A program made the translations under genes and the position numbers. Below the pieces are notes generated by a model, which worked only from the letters and a program-made list of their open reading frames with translations, had not been told where the DNA came from and did not search any database. From Gelidibacter pelagius (GTDB taxonomy: Bacteria; Bacteroidota; Bacteroidia; Flavobacteriales; Flavobacteriaceae), in the NCBI RefSeq assembly GCF_017581925.1, contig NZ_JAGEVG010000012.1, forward strand, positions 62,001-126,000: a DNA stretch of 64,000 nt, given 5' to 3'. Below, piece by piece: positions 61,232 through 64,000 of the stretch (its first letter is position 1; each line of letters begins with the position of its first letter).

Positions 61232-61365
61232 AGAGAAAAGAGAAAAGAGAAAATAGAGGGTAGATGGTAGAGGGTAGAGAAAGTGATTAATGATTGAAGA
61301 TTGAAGATTGAAGATTGTTGATTTTTGTTGAGTCTTGAACCTTGAACTTTGAATTTTGACAATCG
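61232..61365. repeat. Heptad array J, long drifting array (about 19 units)
   Basis: Three AGAGAAA units (61232-61252), one extra base, then sixteen consecutive 7-nt units in constant register from 61254: TAGAGGG, TAGATGG, TAGAGGG, TAGAGAA, AGTGATT, AATGATT, GAAGATT three times, GTTGATT, TTTGTTG, AGTCTTG, AACCTTG, AACTTTG, AATTTTG, ACAATCG. The word changes step by step while the period does not. Confidence 0.85.
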
Positions 61366-61453
61366 GAGAACTTTAAGCTTATTTTATGATGTTTGTCAGC
61401 TTTACTTCTTTTTTAAACCCGTAATTTAGTCTCATAACCTAAAAAATATAATT

Positions 61454-61753
61454 ATGACGATTAACATTCAATTCGTAAATTTAGATCATAGCGATTCACT
61501 TGCTGAACATACAACTGAAAGATTAAATAAAATGGCTGAAAAATATGATTGGCTGATCAACGCCGATGTGTTTTTTAAGGAAGAAGGCACCAATCCTGAA
61601 AAGGGAAAGATTTGTAATATTAAATTGAGCTTGCCAGGACCGCAAATATTTGCTACTTCTGATGAGAAAAACTTTGAAATGTCGGTCAAGGAGACGATCA
61701 GCGATTTGGAAATCCAATTAAAAAAGAGGAAACAGACTTTTATGACGCACTAG
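61454..61753 (+). CDS. Ribosome hibernation-promoting factor, short form (HPF/YfiA family)
   Basis: 99 residues. The S30AE fold is recognisable from INIQFVNLDHSDSLAEHTTERLNKMAEKYDWL near 3-34 (in order) and from CNIKLSLPGPQIFATSDEKNFEMSVKETISDLEIQLKKRK near 56-95 (in order). Lacks the C-terminal extension of long HPFs, so it should inactivate ribosomes by binding the decoding region. Promoter not clear: TAATTTAG sits near 61422. Array K begins right at its stop. Confidence 0.9.
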   Translation: MTINIQFVNLDHSDSLAEHTTERLNKMAEKYDWLINADVFFKEEGTNPEKGKICNIKLSLPGPQIFATSDEKNFEMSVKETISDLEIQLKKRKQTFMTH

Positions 61754-61781
61754 AAATAGGCATTAGGCATTAGGTATTAGT
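61754..61781. repeat. Heptad array K (4 units) at the HPF stop
   Basis: Units AAATAGG, CATTAGG, CATTAGG, TATTAGT, starting at the first base after the stop codon. Confidence 0.75.
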
Positions 61782-61836
61782 GTTGAAAGTTTTGTTGTAA
61801 TTCTTCAGATTATACTTTAAAACTTTTGTAAACTAT

Positions 61837-61872
61837 AAAAAAGAAACTTGCCTGCCGGTCCGAAGCTTTTTT
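61837..61872. terminator. Possible terminator with GC-rich loop
   Basis: AAAAAAG and CTTTTTT flank a GC-rich centre (GCCTGCCGGTCCG) with an inner CTT/AAG pair. It lies between convergent stops of the HPF and rlmH genes. The GC-rich core resembles the dispersed element. Confidence 0.45.
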
Positions 61873-61898
61873 GAATGCGGAAAACCTGAAACTAATTA

Positions 61899-62372
61899 TT
61901 ACCGATGATGATAAGGTTCATTCCTTAAGATAGTAAAAGCACGATACAATTGTTCTATCATGAACAAACGAATCATTTGATGGGAAAATGTCATTTTAGA
62001 TAAAGATATTTTCCCATTTGCTTTATGATAGACATCCTGCGAAAATCCGTAAGGCCCGCCAATGACAAAGACCAATTGTTTTATTCCAGAATTCATGTAC
62101 TTTTGAAGATGTACAGAAAAGCCGACAGAATCGTATTGTTTTCCATTTTCATCTAATAGAATGAGAATATCTGAGTTGGTGAGTTTTGCTAATATCAGTT
62201 CGCCTTCTTTTTGTTTTTGTTGCTCTTCGCTTAAATTCTTCGCTTTTTTAAGATCGGGAATGATCTCAAAATCAAATTTAATATAGAACCCTAGGCGTTT
62301 CTGATAATCGTCAATCAGCATTTGCAATTGTTGATGATCGGTTTTCCCAATAGCTAAAAGTTTTATTTGCAT
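61899..62372 (-). CDS. rlmH: 23S rRNA pseudouridine-1915 N3-methyltransferase
   Basis: 157 residues, SPOUT family. MQIKLLAIGKTDHQQLQMLI at the start, ILLDENGKQYDSVGFS near 72, FVIGGPYGFSQDVYHKAN near 101 and the knot SLSKMTFSHQMIRLFMIEQL, ending YRAFTILRNEPYHHR. These are the family hallmarks. It methylates a modified base of helix 69. It is divergent from nadC with a 97-nt gap. Confidence 0.96.
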   Translation of the reverse strand: MQIKLLAIGKTDHQQLQMLIDDYQKRLGFYIKFDFEIIPDLKKAKNLSEEQQKQKEGELILAKLTNSDILILLDENGKQYDSVGFSVHLQKYMNSGIKQLVFVIGGPYGFSQDVYHKANGKISLSKMTFSHQMIRLFMIEQLYRAFTILRNEPYHHR

Positions 62373-62419
62373 GGTGTAAATTTACAAATTTGCGGTGATA
62401 TAGAATTTCGGATTTGGAA

Positions 62420-62452
62420 TTTGAGTATTTCGATTATCAATTAGTATTTTTA
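62420..62452 (+). promoter_or_regulatory. Promoter of nadC
   Basis: TTTG at 62420-62423, 21-nt spacer, TATTTTTA at 62445-62452 (last base differs from TAnnTTTG). The ATG is 17 nt downstream. Confidence 0.5.
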
Positions 62453-62469
62453 CATTAAATATTACTAAG

Positions 62470-63327
62470 ATGATTTCACAAGAACAATTCAATATAGAAA
62501 TAGAAGGCATTATTGCTAATGCTGTTAGAGAAGATGTCGGAGATGGTGATCACAGCTCCTTGGCATGTATTCCTGCTTCAGCCCAGGGCAAGGCAAAGCT
62601 TTTGGTTAAGGATGACGGCGTTATTGCCGGTGTAGCCTTTGCCAAACGCGTCTTTCAATATATTGATAAAGACTTAAAAGTAGAAACTTTGATCCAGGAT
62701 GGTGAGAAAGTAAAATACGGCGACATTGTTTTTTATGTGGAAGGGTCATCGCAATCCATTCTTAAAGCAGAGCGTTTGGTTTTAAATGCGATGCAGCGAA
62801 TGAGCGCCATTGCGACAAAAACAAAAACCTTTGTGGATTTGTTGGAAGGCACCGGCACCCAAATTTTGGATACTAGAAAAACGACGCCAGGGATTCGGGC
62901 ACTCGAAAAATGGGCCGTAAAAATAGGAGGTGGAGAAAATCATCGGTTTGCTTTATATGATATGGTGATGTTGAAAGACAATCACATTGATTTTGCCGGC
63001 GGAATTACCAAGGCTATCACAAAGACAAAAGCGTACTTAAAGGAAAAGAACTTAGACTTGAAAATTATTGTGGAAGCCAGAAATCTTGATGAGATTAAAG
63101 AGATCCTCAAGACCGACGGGGTTTACAGAATTCTGATAGATAATTTTAATTATGCCGACACCAAGAAAGCCGTAGCCCTGATAGGGGACCAATGTTTGAC
63201 CGAATCGTCGGGAGGAATCAATGAGGACACAGCAAGAGAGTATGCTTTATGCGGCGTGGATTATATATCCTCTGGAGCCTTGACCCATTCGGTATATAAT
63301 ATGGACTTGAGTTTAAAAGCCGTTTAA
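62470..63327 (+). CDS. nadC: Nicotinate-nucleotide pyrophosphorylase (carboxylating)
   Basis: 285 residues. REDVGDGDHSSLACIP near 19-34, then NAMQRMSAIATKTKTFVDLL near 107, TRKTTPGIRALEKWAVKIGGGENHR near 138-162 (quinolinate/PRPP site), DNHIDFAGGI near 175 and SSGGINEDTAREYALCGVDYISSGALTHS near 244-272. It forms nicotinate mononucleotide from quinolinate in de novo NAD synthesis. The stop is directly followed by the ATG of the next gene, so they are co-transcribed. Confidence 0.96.
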   Translation: MISQEQFNIEIEGIIANAVREDVGDGDHSSLACIPASAQGKAKLLVKDDGVIAGVAFAKRVFQYIDKDLKVETLIQDGEKVKYGDIVFYVEGSSQSILKAERLVLNAMQRMSAIATKTKTFVDLLEGTGTQILDTRKTTPGIRALEKWAVKIGGGENHRFALYDMVMLKDNHIDFAGGITKAITKTKAYLKEKNLDLKIIVEARNLDEIKEILKTDGVYRILIDNFNYADTKKAVALIGDQCLTESSGGINEDTAREYALCGVDYISSGALTHSVYNMDLSLKAV

Positions 63328-64000
63328 ATGTCTGACCAAACTGATGAAAATATTGAGGATGATATCGAGGACAAGCTCGAGAAAATCCCCGTTTTAAAGT
63401 ATTTCATCAAACTTCTCAAAAAAATTAAATTACCTGCTTTAGAAGGGTTGACCTTGTATTACTTTTTGAGGCTTTATGGCAAAGGGATCATTAAAGGAGC
63501 GGTAACCAGTAGGGCAAGTGCCATCGCCTTTAGTTTTTTTACGGCAATATTTCCTTTTTTATTATTCATTATTATCCTGATCCCCTATATTCCCGTAGCA
63601 GGTTTTGAATATGAATTCAAAGGGTTTTTGAACTCGGTTTTGCCACCGCAAACCTCAGACTTCTTTTTTGATAATATTTTTCAGAATATTTACACTAAAG
63701 CGAGTGGTAGTTTGATTTCGACAGTATTTCTATTGTCCATTGTTTTAATGGCGAACGGGATTAGTGCTCTTTTTTCAGGCTTTGAAAGTTCATACCATCA
63801 GCAATTGACGCGAAGTGTGGTCAAACAGTACTTATACTCCATGTTTGTAGCACTAATTTTGGTCCTTTTATTGATCATTACCATTGCGGTCATAGGATAT
63901 TTTCAAATTTATGTCATCCAAAAGGTACTCTACTATATGGATAAACAGGGTTATGAAACCTATGAGGAGGGCTTATTTATGGTGGCCTTAGCCAAATATA
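63328..64000 (+). CDS. YihY/BrkB-family inner-membrane protein, N-terminal part
   Basis: The first 224 codons are present; the gene runs off the right edge. The acidic start (MSDQTDENIEDDIEDKLEK) leads to the family motif SRASAIAFSFFTAIFPFLLFI near 66-86, then ISALFSGFESSYHQQLTRSVVKQY near 150-174 and a further transmembrane helix (about 179-200). YihY proteins are polytopic, of unknown function, sometimes mislabelled RNase BN. It starts with no gap after nadC. Confidence 0.88.
   Translation, partial: MSDQTDENIEDDIEDKLEKIPVLKYFIKLLKKIKLPALEGLTLYYFLRLYGKGIIKGAVTSRASAIAFSFFTAIFPFLLFIIILIPYIPVAGFEYEFKGFLNSVLPPQTSDFFFDNIFQNIYTKASGSLISTVFLLSIVLMANGISALFSGFESSYHQQLTRSVVKQYLYSMFVALILVLLLIITIAVIGYFQIYVIQKVLYYMDKQGYETYEEGLFMVALAKY

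Noticed and set aside
54-62000. tRNA or rRNA genes
   Set aside because: No cloverleaf with a T-loop GTTCAAATC-type motif and no rRNA-like segment was found in the intergenic regions on reading both strands.

Overview
The window is a stretch of a marine-type Flavobacteriaceae chromosome (Bacteroidota). The evidence is an AT-rich sequence, Bacteroidota-style promoters (TTTG about 19-21 nt upstream of TAnnTTTG), no clear Shine-Dalgarno sites, type IX secretion sorting domains, DUF4252/DUF4199/DUF6263 proteins, a GlmU-like protein of the Bacteroidota type, and surface-lipoprotein signals of the S-(D/E)3 kind. The genus cannot be fixed from the sequence alone. I see no rRNA, tRNA, CRISPR array, prophage or intact insertion sequence.

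Layout. 0-12.5 kb: the start of an acyl-CoA ligase, purL, an RNA C5-methyltransferase, a Ycf48-like lipoprotein, a three-gene ECF sigma/anti-sigma/periplasmic sensor operon, a candidate small RNA, a lipid-type ABC exporter and a phosphohexomutase. 12.5-24.5 kb: glycosyltransferase, DUF4199, ribosomal protein L31 with two tandem promoters, GlmU-like enzyme, MtaB, a lipocalin-like protein, small GNAT, alpha/beta hydrolase, lytic transglycosylase plus cardiolipin synthase, and TPR and DUF6263 proteins. 24.5-32.6 kb: rpmH, carB, an ankyrin/DOMON secreted pair, a SatD-DUF3307 operon behind a periodic operator-like array, thioesterase and rmuC. 32.8-39.6 kb: a complete vitamin B12 uptake locus, with btuF-btuC-btuD on one strand and, divergently, a cobalamin riboswitch, a BtuB-type receptor and a BtuG-like surface lipoprotein. 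39.6-49.5 kb: S41 protease, a second ECF sigma operon with two DUF4252 proteins, purB, a glycosyltransferase and an egtB-egtD ergothioneine pair. 49.5-64 kb: ABC-F ATPase, PAP2 phosphatase, a large C-type-lectin T9SS protein, an orphan T4 gp19-type tail-tube protein, class III sirtuin, trmH, DEAD-box helicase, rdgB, hibernation factor, rlmH, nadC and the start of a YihY-family gene.

Most genes are ordinary core or accessory genes. The unusual material is between and inside them. First, a perfect 28-bp palindrome plus an 18-nt partial second copy is inserted in frame in purL and translated into an inter-domain linker. Second, at least ten intergenic sites carry degenerate repeat arrays with a strict 7-nt period. 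Each site has its own word. The arrays abut stop codons, start codons or promoter -7 boxes, and at 61254-61365 the 7-nt register holds for 16 units while the word drifts. They recall the short tandemly repeated repetitive heptamers described in cyanobacteria. Third, GC-rich elements built on a shared TGCC/GGCA core occur at five places, two of them within heptad arrays. Fourth, five TTATCA/TGATAA half-sites alternate with a 28-bp super-period ahead of satD.
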